Shown: positions 36,697-46,284 of the stretch, piece by piece
Layout of the letters: every line of letters begins with the position of its first letter
Numbering within the stretch: the stretch's first letter is position 1
DNA from: Thalassoglobus polymorphus
GTDB lineage: Bacteria > Planctomycetota > Planctomycetia > Planctomycetales > Planctomycetaceae
Assembly (NCBI RefSeq): GCF_007744255.1
Contig: NZ_CP036267.1
Location: 1,843,541 to 1,907,540 of the forward strand
Reading direction: 5' to 3'
Length of the DNA stretch: 64,000 nucleotides
The notes under the pieces: generated by a model
What the model was told of the DNA's origin: nothing
The model's input: the letters and a program-made list of their open reading frames with translations, nothing else
Databases searched by the model: none
Program-made: the position numbers and the translations under genes

Positions 36697-37776
36697 ATGA
36701 GATCCCGAAGCGTTCTGAATTTGATTCTGTTCATTGTGATCGGAGTTGCCTCGAATGCGGCGCGCGGTGACGAACCGCAGCAAGGCGCCGTGAAAAAAGC
36801 TGACTTGGGCGACGGAGTCATCTTGGAGACGGTGTATATCCCGCCTGGCACATTCTTCATGGGAAGTACACCAGAAGAGAAAATCTGGGCGACTGGAATC
36901 GAAGGAGGAGCACAGGCAGGGACTGAACGCGAGTCATACGAAGGCGAAATCCCCCGACCAATGTCGGTCAAGTACGGATTCTGGATGGGGCGCACAGAAG
37001 TCACTGTCGGCCAGTTCAAACGGTTTGTGAAAGAGAGCGGATATGTCACTGATGCAGAGAAACCTGGCGGACATACTCAGTGCTTTAATCCCCAATGGAC
37101 GAGTTATCATCTGACCGGTGAGGTGACTCATCCTTGGGAACCGATGGAGGGGAAAAGTTGGCGCGATCCCAATTTCCAGTTTCCGTTGCGGGATGATTTT
37201 CCAGTCGTGTGCGTCAGTTGGACGGACGGACGGGCGTTCGCTAGATGGCTGACGAAACGTGAAAGTGAAGCGGGCCGACTGCCGGATGGACTGGTGTACC
37301 GGTTACCTACAGAAGCTGAATGGGAATACGCCTGCCGGGGAGGTAGTCAGGAGAGCCACTACTTCTGGTGGGGAAATGAACTCAGCGAAGGTGAAGGACG
37401 TCTGAATATCTCGGCTGTCGATTTCCTGCCTGATCGAAATCAGAAATGGCCTCTGTCCAGTGCACCATGGAGTGACGGATTTGCATTTGTTTCCCCAGTG
37501 GATCACTTCGGGGAGCGTGGTCGCAATGGTTTTGGAATTGCCGACATGTGTGGCGGAGTTTGGGAAGTGATTCTGGATCACTTCGACCCCAAAGGAGGTC
37601 ACGAAGAACTCTTCACTGTTAAAGAGAATCCGCGTCCAGTCTGCCGAGGCGGTAACTATTTCGATGTCCCCGGCAACGCACGCTGTGCGGTTCGTTTGGG
37701 GTTGGCTGGCCCTCACTACTCCGACTCTCGGGACGGTTTCCGCATCTGCCTGGGACCTCCGCGAGACCATCAGTGA
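36697..37776 (+). CDS. secreted formylglycine-generating-enzyme (SUMF1/FGE) family protein
   Basis: 359 residues with a signal peptide (SVLNLILFIVIGVASNAARG). The FGE-sulfatase fold is clear: YIPPGTFFMGSTPEEK, WMGRTEVTVGQFKRF, PVVCVSWTDGRAFARWLTKR, RLPTEAEWEYACRGG, CRGGNYFDVPGNARCAVRLG, GFRICLG. True FGE oxidises a Cys in sulfatases using a copper-binding Cys pair near the C-terminus; here the relevant region reads RCAVRL, and I cannot confirm the second Cys. Planctomycetes have many paralogues, and most may not be genuine FGE. The frame is open from 36625, but GGAGAG and the signal peptide select ATG 36697. Confidence 0.87.
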   Translation: MRSRSVLNLILFIVIGVASNAARGDEPQQGAVKKADLGDGVILETVYIPPGTFFMGSTPEEKIWATGIEGGAQAGTERESYEGEIPRPMSVKYGFWMGRTEVTVGQFKRFVKESGYVTDAEKPGGHTQCFNPQWTSYHLTGEVTHPWEPMEGKSWRDPNFQFPLRDDFPVVCVSWTDGRAFARWLTKRESEAGRLPDGLVYRLPTEAEWEYACRGGSQESHYFWWGNELSEGEGRLNISAVDFLPDRNQKWPLSSAPWSDGFAFVSPVDHFGERGRNGFGIADMCGGVWEVILDHFDPKGGHEELFTVKENPRPVCRGGNYFDVPGNARCAVRLGLAGPHYSDSRDGFRICLGPPRDHQ

Positions 37777-37822
37777 TTCCTGGAGTATTTCCCATTCTTG
37801 TTGTGCCTGCGGAGTTTGCTTT

Positions 37823-37971
37823 GATGACTCCATAGGCTGCTCGCCACAAAGCTGAACGTGAAGACTAGAGTATCTTTCGAATTGGTTTCAGGATCTGTCT
37901 CGTAGCACACAGCCAATCACCTGACAAGACGCTCAATCCGCGGACACAAATAACACGAAAGTGTTCTGGCC
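37823..37971 (+). repeat. MITE-like repeat, degenerate, composite of two inverted pieces
   Basis: 37823-37856 (GACTCCATAGGCTGCTCGCCAC) is an inverted fragment of the family core. From 37865 the sequence CTAGAGTATCTTTCGAATTGG followed by GGATCTGTCTCGTAGCACAC and AACACGAAAGTGTTCTGG is a direct, worn copy. It ends 9 bp before the ilvA stop codon. A related copy lies on the other side of ilvA at 39508-39607. Confidence 0.65.
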
Positions 37972-37979
37972 TGTGTCTT

Positions 37980-39500
37980 TCAGCGAAGGAATTGTCCGTA
38001 GACCGGATTTGCTGTCTCATCGGCATAGCGATATCCGAGCGTGTTGATGAAGTCGCTGAATGCGGGCAAATCTTCGTCGGAAACCTGAATGCCGACGAGG
38101 ATGCGTCCATAGTCAGCACCTTCATTGCGGTAATGGAACAGGCTGATGTTCCAGTCTGGGTGCATGCTTGAGAGAAACCGCATCAATGCCGCTGGTCGCT
38201 CGGGGAACTCAAAACGGTACAACCGTTCGTTTTCACAGAGCGGGCTTCTGCCGCCGATCATGTATCGCAAATGCTGCTTCGAGAGTTCGTCATCTACCAG
38301 GTCCAATGCAGCGAACCCCTGCGCAGCCAGCAACTGGCTGATCTCCGGGACTTCTCCACGATGCTGAATTTCCAACCCGACCAGAACATGCGCTTCGTGC
38401 TGATCACTGATGCGGTAGCTGAATTCCGTTACGTTGCGATGACCGATTGATTCACAAAGTAGCTTGAAGCTGCCTCGCTCTTCAGGGATGGTGACTGCAA
38501 ATAATGCTTCCCGCTCGCCTCCCGCATCCGCCCGTTCCGCTACAAACCGCAGACGGTCAAAATTGATGTTGGCTCCGCAAGTAATTGCGACCAGATTCTC
38601 ACCCTGTAGAGCATGCTTCGCAACGTATTGTTTCAGCCCCGCGATACCCATTGCACCCGCTGGTTCCAGGATGATCCGGGTATCTTCAAAGGCATCCTTG
38701 ATGGCGGCGCAGACGGAGTCTGAATCGACTTTTACGAAATCATCAACAAGTTCCCGAGTCATGCGGAACGTCTCTTCGCCAACCATTTTCACCGCTGTGC
38801 CATCAGAAAAAAGGCCCACATCTTTCAGCTCAACCCGCTCGTTGGCAAGGATCGATTGCAGCATCGCATCAGAATCATTCATCTGGACGCCAATGACCTT
38901 GATTTCCGGGCGGACCGCTTTGATGTAAGCTGCCACTCCAGAAATCAGTCCCCCACCCCCGATTGCTACGAACACGGCATGGATCGGACTCTGCAGCTGC
39001 CGAAGGATTTCCATACCGACAGTCCCCTGCCCCGCGATAACGTCTGGGTCGTCAAACGGATGAACAAAAACATACTGATGTCGTTGTTGCAATTCGAACG
39101 CATGGGCATAAGCATCGGAGTAGCTGTCGCCATGCAGGATCACCTCTCCACCCAGTGCGAGGACTGCGTCGATTTTCAATTTCGGAGTCGTCACAGGCAT
39201 GACGATATGCGCTTCGCACTCCAAGCGACGGGCACTGAGAGCAACTCCTTGAGCATGGTTCCCGGCGGATGAACAGACAACTCCGCGTGAAAGCTCAGCC
39301 GGAGACAGGCGGGCCATTTTGTTGTAAGCCCCGCGCAACTTGAAGCTGTGTACTGGCTGCGTATCTTCACGTTTCAACCAGACCTGATTCCCAAGGCGAT
39401 CCGATAATTTGTTCGCCGGGTTGAGCGCTGTTTCGATTGCGACATCATAAACTTTGGCGTTCAGAATTCTTTGTAAATAATCCAGCAGATGTTGTTTCAT
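37980..39500 (-). CDS. ilvA: threonine ammonia-lyase, biosynthetic
   Basis: A PLP enzyme that converts L-threonine to 2-oxobutanoate and ammonia, the first step of isoleucine synthesis. Length 506 (E. coli IlvA 514). The PLP lysine is in HSFKLRGAYNK (K54); the phosphate-binding loop is IGGGGLISG. The C-terminal 180 residues form two ACT-like regulatory domains (FSYRISDQHEAHVLVGLEIQ; ISLFHYRNEGADYGRILVGI), which give isoleucine/valine control and distinguish it from catabolic TdcB. It stands alone between two degenerate copies of the dispersed repeat. Confidence 0.96.
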   Translation of the reverse strand: MKQHLLDYLQRILNAKVYDVAIETALNPANKLSDRLGNQVWLKREDTQPVHSFKLRGAYNKMARLSPAELSRGVVCSSAGNHAQGVALSARRLECEAHIVMPVTTPKLKIDAVLALGGEVILHGDSYSDAYAHAFELQQRHQYVFVHPFDDPDVIAGQGTVGMEILRQLQSPIHAVFVAIGGGGLISGVAAYIKAVRPEIKVIGVQMNDSDAMLQSILANERVELKDVGLFSDGTAVKMVGEETFRMTRELVDDFVKVDSDSVCAAIKDAFEDTRIILEPAGAMGIAGLKQYVAKHALQGENLVAITCGANINFDRLRFVAERADAGGEREALFAVTIPEERGSFKLLCESIGHRNVTEFSYRISDQHEAHVLVGLEIQHRGEVPEISQLLAAQGFAALDLVDDELSKQHLRYMIGGRSPLCENERLYRFEFPERPAALMRFLSSMHPDWNISLFHYRNEGADYGRILVGIQVSDEDLPAFSDFINTLGYRYADETANPVYGQFLR

Positions 39501-39507
39501 GATTATC

Positions 39508-39607
39508 GCAATTTCGAATGAGTGTTCGCGTTCTGCCTCGTGGCATACAGCAATTTTACTGGTGAAACGCGTTTTTTACGGGCACAGGCAACACGAAAGT
39601 GTTCCAG
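39508..39607 (+). repeat. MITE-like repeat, degenerate copy upstream of ilvA
   Basis: Core ATTTCGAATGAGTGTTCG, TCTGCCTCGTGGCATACAGC, GGCACAGGCAACACGAAAGT then GTTCCAGC matches the copy at 37865-37971 in the same orientation, so ilvA lies between direct repeats. The following stretch up to 39867 shows no gene. Confidence 0.65.
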
Positions 39608-39867
39608 CAAATGAATCCGTATGTGAAATGATCAATGACCCGCCAAGAATATCAAGACCAGCACAACCTCACCACGAACCGCCGAGTTCTGACGTGATGC
39701 CAAATCTCAAGTCTCAATAATCTGGCGACACTCGCGGTCTGCCATCCGGGAGCATTCAAATCAACCTACTGCTGCACTTGAACAGGCAGAAGTGACAAAG
39801 AAGTTTTTGTTGATTGGATGACTTCTCGGCGCTGATCAGCTGGCATCACTCAATGTAAGGTGATCAA

Positions 39868-40968
39868 TCAATCAATAAATAAAGCTGCTTCAATCGTGAT
39901 CCCCGGTCCAAAGCCGATGCTAAGGCAAGGAAGTTGACTTTGTTCTTCGAGCATTCGCTGAATAATAAAGAAGACTGTGGTGGAACTCATGTTTCCAAAG
40001 TTTTGGAGAACGTATCGCGAATGAGCTAAGGCTTCATCGGGAAGTTGCATCGCTTTCTGAAACGAAGAGAGGATACGAGGCCCGCCCGGGTGAACCGCCC
40101 AGCTCTTGATGTCGTCCAGTTGAAGTTGATGCTCCGCCAACCAGCCTTCTAACCACGGCCTGACTTGTTCTTCAATCAATTGAGGCAACTTGGGAGACAA
40201 GGACATTTCAAACCCCAGCTTCCGGACCTTCCAGGTCATCATGTCATCGCTCTCGGGAATGACATGAGAAGCGGAATCTTTCGCAATCCATGAGGTCGAT
40301 TTCGACCGCTGAACTGCTTGACCTGCGCCAACGAGAGCGATTGAACCATCTGCAAATAATGCATTGGAAACAATCTGATCGGCGCCTCCTTGATACTGAT
40401 AATGCAAAGAGCACAGTTCTGTGGCACAGAGTAGAACAGAGGCGTTCGGGTCGCTTTCAGCGATGGCTCTCGCGACACGAAGCCCGTTCAGCCCACCGTG
40501 ACACCCCATAAATCCGACATGGGTCCGTTGCACAGAGGGCAGCAGAGGGGTTTCTCTGAGTAAATATAAGTCGAATCCGGGAGCGGAGAAGCCGGTGCAT
40601 GAGACCGTCACGAGATGCGTGATTTGCTCCGGTGAGATGCCTGAGTCCGCAATGGCATTGCGAACCGCTTGCAAGGCGAGTGGACCAGAGAGTTCTTCGA
40701 AGAACTCCATCCGCTGAGTGATTGAAGGGCCTGCGTACTCAGGACCGCTGCCACGTGGAAGATACAAGGTCTGCCGTTCGGATAACGGCCCCTCGGAACT
40801 GTTCAACACCGCACTGAAGCGTCGCTTCACACCGGTTCGTTCGTACAAAACCGGTAACAGCTTACGTTCTCTTTCCGTTCCGAGAAAAAAGTGTTCAGCG
40901 ATTTCAAATCGATCTTCTAATTGATACGCATGCTCAGGGAGTGCGGTACCGAGTCCAAGTATTCTCAT
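39868..40968 (-). CDS. type III polyketide synthase (chalcone/stilbene synthase superfamily)
   Basis: A homodimeric ketosynthase that condenses an acyl-CoA starter with malonyl-CoA. 366 residues, usual length. The nucleophile Cys124 lies in TVSCTGFSAPGFD, the catalytic His (about 292) in WAVHPGG and the Asn (about 325) in NFGNMSS, so the triad is complete. HVGFMGCHGGLNGLRVA is also family-typical. A longer frame exists, but ATG 40968 overlaps the upstream stop as ATGA, fixing the start and showing coupling. It is the third gene of an operon with a methyltransferase and an FAD reductase, so the product is probably methylated and redox-modified. The starter and chain length cannot be read from sequence. 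Confidence 0.92.
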   Translation of the reverse strand: MRILGLGTALPEHAYQLEDRFEIAEHFFLGTERERKLLPVLYERTGVKRRFSAVLNSSEGPLSERQTLYLPRGSGPEYAGPSITQRMEFFEELSGPLALQAVRNAIADSGISPEQITHLVTVSCTGFSAPGFDLYLLRETPLLPSVQRTHVGFMGCHGGLNGLRVARAIAESDPNASVLLCATELCSLHYQYQGGADQIVSNALFADGSIALVGAGQAVQRSKSTSWIAKDSASHVIPESDDMMTWKVRKLGFEMSLSPKLPQLIEEQVRPWLEGWLAEHQLQLDDIKSWAVHPGGPRILSSFQKAMQLPDEALAHSRYVLQNFGNMSSTTVFFIIQRMLEEQSQLPCLSIGFGPGITIEAALFID

Positions 40969-42122
40969 GATGAATATGATTTTTCTGAAGGCTCTCCGTG
41001 GATTGATTTGATAATCGGAGTTGCCAGAAAGGGAACGCATCGCAGCACGACTAAGGCTGTGGATATAAGCTTGGGAAACCGCATGACACGTTTAAGAAAG
41101 CCAATACTCCACTGCCGTTGAGAGACAGCTTGACGATAAGTCTGTTCCCATTGTTCAATGAGTTTGTCGTCCCAGTGTTCGATTGCTGAAAGGAAGACTG
41201 GGAGTCCTGCTTGAGCACTTGAAAACGCCCAGGCCATCCCTTCTCCCGTAAAAGGTTCCACATACCCTGCAGCATCGCCAAGGATGAAGAGCCTTTCTCC
41301 TGCAACGTGACTGCGGCGACGACTCAGCAGCGGAGTTCCCGTCCACTCAGTCGAATCGATTCCACTTGGGACTGGAAAACCAGCTGACCGAATTAGATCA
41401 GAGATGATTGCAGCCAAGTTTTTGTTTTTTCGAATTGTGTCAGATCGTAAAGCTGCCGCCAAATTTAATCGACCATCTTCAAGAACAACCAGCCCCACAT
41501 ACCCTGCCGGACCGGTCGCCATGTAGATGGTCTGAGATTCATAAAGTTTAGAGGACGGAAGAATGGTGGAGAAGCCAATTTTGTTATGTTGAGCGATCTT
41601 CTCAGCTCGCGCATCAGGTAAGATGCGGTGTGCTAAGCCTCCACAAGCCAGCACGATTTTGCCCTGTACAGTTTGGCGTTGGTTGTCCTGACTGATTGCG
41701 ACTTCACGTATGTTTCCGGGATGTTCAAGAATCGTGGCGCTGGCTTCCTGAAGAAAAGTTGCGCCTGCCTCGATTGCGCGTTTGGCCAGCCTTTCATCCA
41801 GTACGGATCGCGAGATTGTCAGGCCGTTCGAAGTTTTCAATCGAAGCTGACGTTGGTTCGCTCCCAAGACGAAACTTTCGCAGTTCACCGCTCCGGCCAG
41901 CACTTCTGCTAAGCCGAGTTCAGACAACGTTTGCACTGCACGACCACTCAGGCAACAGCCGCAAACTTTCTCACGCGGGAATCGTTTTTTGTCAATCAGT
42001 AAAACTTTTTGACCACTCTTTGCCAACAAAAACGCCGATGTCGCCCCTGCTGGACCGGCTCCGATCACAATGGCATCCCAGAGAGTAGTTGTAAGAGAGG
42101 TGAGCGGCTGAGATTCTTTCAC
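40965..42122 (-). CDS. FAD-dependent oxidoreductase, geranylgeranyl-reductase/halogenase-like group
   Basis: 385 residues. The Rossmann dinucleotide motif AIVIGAGPAGATSAFLLAKS is followed by VLLIDKKRFPREKVCGCCLS, typical of the group that includes geranylgeranyl reductases and flavin monooxygenases. The second FAD motif is RLFILGDAAGYVEPFTGEGM near residue 275-295. It overlaps both neighbours by 4 bp (ATGA on each side), the middle gene of the PKS operon. It could hydroxylate the polyketide ring or reduce a side chain. No halogenase W-x-W-x-I-P motif is seen. Confidence 0.86.
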   Translation of the reverse strand: MKESQPLTSLTTTLWDAIVIGAGPAGATSAFLLAKSGQKVLLIDKKRFPREKVCGCCLSGRAVQTLSELGLAEVLAGAVNCESFVLGANQRQLRLKTSNGLTISRSVLDERLAKRAIEAGATFLQEASATILEHPGNIREVAISQDNQRQTVQGKIVLACGGLAHRILPDARAEKIAQHNKIGFSTILPSSKLYESQTIYMATGPAGYVGLVVLEDGRLNLAAALRSDTIRKNKNLAAIISDLIRSAGFPVPSGIDSTEWTGTPLLSRRRSHVAGERLFILGDAAGYVEPFTGEGMAWAFSSAQAGLPVFLSAIEHWDDKLIEQWEQTYRQAVSQRQWSIGFLKRVMRFPKLISTALVVLRCVPFLATPIIKSIHGEPSEKSYSS

Positions 42123-42853
42123 GAATTTGCCGATGTTGAAGGTGTCCAGCGGAGCAGCATTCGCTCAGGGAAAAACTTCTGAATTTGTGCAGATCCCAGT
42201 TCGGCACTTAGACTGATTTCTCGAAGTTCTTCGGGAGTGAAAGCTGCCTCGACAGAAAGTGGTCCATCAGTGTGAACAATTTTCGAAGAAGAGAGGAGCC
42301 GTGTTCCCACCCAGGCAAGGAGATGTCCAGTTCGGCTGCGAACCAGATCACTCACCAGCAACTCGTGTTCTGCTGCGGCGGACATTTTCCGAAGGACACT
42401 CACTGCGTCTGGGATCTCTAAGTGATGTAAGAAAAGTGAGCAGAAGACGACATCATGGGGCGGCAAGCGAGCATCACCGAGAATGTCAAACTGTAATGTT
42501 TCAAGGTCCACACCAGCTTGGGTCGCATTCGCTTGTGTTTGTTGAACAGCGGTGCTGCTGATGTCCAATCCCGTGAATTTCAGCGAAACGTGATTTCGAC
42601 GTGCTCGCTGACCTAGCTCCACGAGGACATCACCACCACCACACGCGACATCGAGCACGGTGAGAGGCCGCTTAAGACGACGGCTGAGCTTCCGAATTGA
42701 ATGCCAGAGCTTCCTCGTCGTCATCGACACTTTATTGATCCGCCGCAAACCCTCCAGAGCCTGACGATGCTCTCCAGCATCAAGTTCTGGATCATCCATC
42801 AATTCTGCGACTAAATGCCGTTCGAGAAGATCAGGGAAAAGTTGTGTATGCAT
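42119..42853 (-). CDS. class I SAM-dependent methyltransferase of the type III PKS operon
   Basis: 244 residues. The SAM-binding motif I is VLDVACGGGDVLVELG; FTGLDISSTAV marks the ribose-binding acidic residue; DVVFCSLFLHHLE is motif IV of UbiE-like enzymes. First gene of the operon; its last 4 bp overlap the next start. Most likely it O- or C-methylates the polyketide-derived ring, as UbiE-type enzymes do with quinones. This assignment comes from context. Confidence 0.85.
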   Translation of the reverse strand: MHTQLFPDLLERHLVAELMDDPELDAGEHRQALEGLRRINKVSMTTRKLWHSIRKLSRRLKRPLTVLDVACGGGDVLVELGQRARRNHVSLKFTGLDISSTAVQQTQANATQAGVDLETLQFDILGDARLPPHDVVFCSLFLHHLEIPDAVSVLRKMSAAAEHELLVSDLVRSRTGHLLAWVGTRLLSSSKIVHTDGPLSVEAAFTPEELREISLSAELGSAQIQKFFPERMLLRWTPSTSANS

Positions 42854-43251
42854 AAAGATCAGCGATCACATTTTTCGAATTGGTGCTCGGGGCTGTCTGG
42901 TGGCGAGCAGTCTATGAAGTCATGAAAGTGATCTACACGGGCACGACAAGCATTGAAAATGCTTTGATCAACGATTGTGTCACACGGTTCGGTTGCGAGA
43001 TCACCTCGGTCTTCGAATTGCGTTCCATTGTACGGAAAAGTCCAGAACCAAACCATTCGCGTTCTGAATCCATAAATCAAAGTCGACCGGAACTTGATAG
43101 CATTTTTCAAATGGAGCTTCGCGTTCTGTTCTATGGTGAACAGCTATTTCCTGGAGAAGCGAGATTGGCACCGGCACGCGGAAGAGAGAATTGCTATCGG
43201 TTGAAATCGACACATGAGGCACAATTCGTGTCCGATTCCCAATAGCATGGG
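42854..43251. other. intergenic stretch upstream of the PKS operon
   Basis: 398 bp. The first third is the dispersed repeat copy at 42868-42968. The rest shows no gene that I can support. The promoter of the minus-strand PKS operon must lie here, possibly within the repeat, 15 bp or more upstream of ATG 42853. Confidence 0.45.
42868..42968 (+). repeat. MITE-like repeat upstream of the PKS operon
   Basis: TTTTTCGAATTGGTGCTCGG, CTGTCTGGTGGCGAGCAGTC, TATGAAGTCATGAAAGTGAT, CTACACGGGCACGACAAGCA. It follows the family core closely, although the outer TAGAGCA ends are worn. Confidence 0.7.
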
Positions 43252-46233
43252 TCAATCATGCGGAAGGTGGAGTGGTTCTGAGCTTGATTCGATGAACAAA
43301 AGTTCGGTGTCGACCGGAATCTTATCAAACTTCTGGTTCATCCCTGAAGGCCAGCGGATAGTCAATTTCTCGACAGTCTCAGCCGAGCCGATTCCAATGA
43401 TCATCCGTCTTTCGTTGGACGCCTGAAATCCGTCGCCCGCTGTCAATTCGCGGACGAGATGTTTCCCACCAGCTGAGACTGAAACGAGACTCCCGATAGC
43501 ATCGCGGCTGGATTCAGTCCCGCGAAGTTGAAGGCTGACGAAGTGCCCTGCGTCTTCGGTTTTATTCGTCAATAAGGCAAATGGGGCATCGAGATGTGAG
43601 ACAGCGATGTCATCGCGGCCGTCACGATTCCAATCGAGTCGGGCCAGTCCGCGACCGAGGATTTTCTTCTTGAAGTATGGGCCTAAAGAGTCAGCTGAAA
43701 CTTCAGTGAAGGTCCCCTGTCCATCGTTTGAGAAAAACTGAGCAGGCATCTCAAATGGAATTCCTTCGGTACTCAAATCATCGATATGACCGTTTGCAAC
43801 AATGAGGTCAAGATCCCCATTCAAGTTGGCATCGATGAACTGTGTCCCGAATCCGAGCATCTTTAAACTGGGGTGATGAAGTTGATTCGCGCGAGTGGAG
43901 TCCTCGAATAGCCCATCGGTTGTCTGTTGGTAAAGAGTGTTGGATTCATTATGGAAATTCGTCACGAACAGATCAATCAGTCCATCATTGTTCGCGTCAC
44001 CGGCGGCGACTCCCATGCATGCTTCGGGAATCCCACTTTCGTTAATTGCCAATCCGCTCACGAGGGCCTGATCCTCAAATTGCAGTTGCTCCTGTGGTGA
44101 CGTCGCAGACTTGACCAGATAGAAATTCGGGACAGCGTCATTCGCCACAAACAGGTTCAGCTCCCCTGCTCTTGCGCCCGACATCGCGACAATTCCTAGC
44201 CCTTTTCCATCGGGCAATTCAATTCCCGAAGTGTTGGTGATGTCAAGAAAAGTCCCCTCTCCCTGATTTAAGTAGAGTCGGTCTTGTGCTCCCGGAAATT
44301 GCCGTGGGGAGCAACTTCGTGGTTGATCTCCTTCTCCAGCGCAAACCCGTGTGAAGACATCTGCTCCACCCAGATAATTCACAACGTACAAGTCCGGAAG
44401 GCTGTCTCCATTGAGATCAGCGAGGAGGCAACTGCTCGACCACTCGTGACCCGCCGTCCCTGTTTGAGCGGTGATCTCCTCGAAGGTACCGTCCCCGTTA
44501 TTCATCAAAAAACAATTGGTGTGGAGATTGGCAATATACAAATCGGAAAGTCCATCATTGTTGAAATCTCCGACAGTGACTCCGCCGCCAAAATGGGAAT
44601 CTGTTGTTCCGGACTTTGCACTCACTTCGACGAAACGAATTCCATCGAGGTTTCGGTAAAGGCGATCACTCCATGAACCGCCGGGATTTCCTTTTGGCCT
44701 GTCACTTCCCTGAGTGAGATACAGGTCCGGCCATCCATCATTGTCGAAGTCGACAACGCCGACTCCACCACCATTGAATTCGTACATCCGACGCGTTTGG
44801 TGTTCACGCGGGGCACCGTTGTAGAAAGTCATTTCGATGCCGGCCTCAGCAGCCTGATCCTGAAAACGAACGTTCGTTGCAGCGGTCTCGGACTCTGCTA
44901 AATCGGGAGTTTGTGGAGGCGACTCATGAAGATTGAGTTCAGGGAGTGGAAAATTCGACAGGTCCACAGCGAATGCCGGGTTTGATTCAGCGACGACTCG
45001 ATCAAGAGAAAGCGCGGATAGTTCGGGCCTGATGAGTTGAAGCATCTGCTCCGGCCATTTGATTTGCGGATGATGTAACTGCATCAGCGAAGACCATCCA
45101 AAGACTTCCCACTTCATGCCGAGAGAATGTGCCAGTTCGGCCGCCTGGCGAATGGCGTTAAGATTTTCACCAGTCCATGCTGTACTGACGGTCGTGAAAT
45201 ACCTCTCCAGTAATTTGGAGTGGTCCAGGAATCGCTCGGCGTCTTCGTGACGATCTTCCACCTGTAACAACTGCGACAACTGGTACGATGACTGAACTTG
45301 TGCGGGATCGATTTTAAGTCCTTCCCAGAAGCAACGAATCGCTTCTCGAGGTTTCGAATGGGCTCGTGACCAGTTTCCGATAAGTTTCCAGTAACCGGGA
45401 TGCTTTTGGATCTCTTCAGAAACGGAACTGTGCCAGGCCACGAAATCGGAGTCCCTCTTCTGCTCCAGCAGCAACTCCCCGAGTTTGACCTGAGCTTCCA
45501 GATCGCCGGGGCTCAAGCGAAGGCAAGTTCTTAAGAGTTCCTCGGCAGTTGCGAAATCCTGTCGGTCGGTTGCCTGCCGCGCCATCCCGACAAGGATAAG
45601 AGGATCTTCCGGAGAGGCCTGATAGAATTCGGCAAGCTCGTCGACGTTTTGCAACAGGGAATCCCCATCACAAAGCAGATAAAGATCGATCGGGCTCGCC
45701 TGGTTCGCCCGAATGAGTTGCAGGCGATACGGTATCACTTCCCAGTTTCGACCACCGATTCCAAGCAGGTAAGCGATCCGGTGAATGGCGAGCGTATTCT
45801 CAGGCTCGAGTTCCAGGACGCTGCGATAAACCTCGGCGGCTTTGGACGGACGCTTCAGGTGAGTAAAAAGAATCTCGGCGGTTTCAAGTTTTGCCGTCGT
45901 TGTCAGCGGTCCCGCATCATCGGGAATTTGTCGAAGATACCCCAGTGCTTTATCAAAATCTTGAGTGCCAGACGCAGATTGCCCTGCGATCAACAAGGCC
46001 TTGGCGTTCAGAGGTTCAAGCCGCAGCGACCGCTCCGCCAGAGACAAGGCTCGAGGGTAATCTTTGCGGTCTAAAGCAGCTCTAGCTCGTGAGATCTCTT
46101 CGGCCGCAGAGCGTTGATTGAGAGAAAAACCAACCACGAGAAGAGTGATGGTTGCAAGAAGGATCGCACCGATCACCACCACTCTACGTACAGACCCATT
46201 TTGCTCTGAAGGCGACGAAGAAGTGGTGGTCAT
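43252..46233 (-). CDS. TPR and FG-GAP/VCBS repeat protein with C-terminal ASPIC/UnbV domain (CRTAC1-like)
   Basis: 993 residues. An N-terminal membrane anchor (VVVIGAILLATITLLVVGFS) is followed by TPR repeats at about 35-400 (ARAALDRKDYPRALSLAERS, AAEVYRSVLELEPENTLAIH). From about 480 an FG-GAP/VCBS beta-propeller follows, with repeated calcium-type DxDxDG loops (VGVVDFDNDGWPDLYLTQGS, VGDFNNDGLSDLYIANLH, AGDANNDGLIDLFVTNFH). The C-terminus is an ASPIC/UnbV domain (TIRWPSGMNQKFDKIP). Probably an extracytoplasmic scaffold or binding protein. It lies 51 bp after a small lipoprotein gene and may be cotranscribed with it. Confidence 0.88.
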   Translation of the reverse strand: MTTTSSSPSEQNGSVRRVVVIGAILLATITLLVVGFSLNQRSAAEEISRARAALDRKDYPRALSLAERSLRLEPLNAKALLIAGQSASGTQDFDKALGYLRQIPDDAGPLTTTAKLETAEILFTHLKRPSKAAEVYRSVLELEPENTLAIHRIAYLLGIGGRNWEVIPYRLQLIRANQASPIDLYLLCDGDSLLQNVDELAEFYQASPEDPLILVGMARQATDRQDFATAEELLRTCLRLSPGDLEAQVKLGELLLEQKRDSDFVAWHSSVSEEIQKHPGYWKLIGNWSRAHSKPREAIRCFWEGLKIDPAQVQSSYQLSQLLQVEDRHEDAERFLDHSKLLERYFTTVSTAWTGENLNAIRQAAELAHSLGMKWEVFGWSSLMQLHHPQIKWPEQMLQLIRPELSALSLDRVVAESNPAFAVDLSNFPLPELNLHESPPQTPDLAESETAATNVRFQDQAAEAGIEMTFYNGAPREHQTRRMYEFNGGGVGVVDFDNDGWPDLYLTQGSDRPKGNPGGSWSDRLYRNLDGIRFVEVSAKSGTTDSHFGGGVTVGDFNNDGLSDLYIANLHTNCFLMNNGDGTFEEITAQTGTAGHEWSSSCLLADLNGDSLPDLYVVNYLGGADVFTRVCAGEGDQPRSCSPRQFPGAQDRLYLNQGEGTFLDITNTSGIELPDGKGLGIVAMSGARAGELNLFVANDAVPNFYLVKSATSPQEQLQFEDQALVSGLAINESGIPEACMGVAAGDANNDGLIDLFVTNFHNESNTLYQQTTDGLFEDSTRANQLHHPSLKMLGFGTQFIDANLNGDLDLIVANGHIDDLSTEGIPFEMPAQFFSNDGQGTFTEVSADSLGPYFKKKILGRGLARLDWNRDGRDDIAVSHLDAPFALLTNKTEDAGHFVSLQLRGTESSRDAIGSLVSVSAGGKHLVRELTAGDGFQASNERRMIIGIGSAETVEKLTIRWPSGMNQKFDKIPVDTELLFIESSSEPLHLPHD

Positions 46234-46284
46234 GGATGTCTCTTAAGCTGCGTGTCCGTGAGATGATCTCGGAGGCACTCAGCG

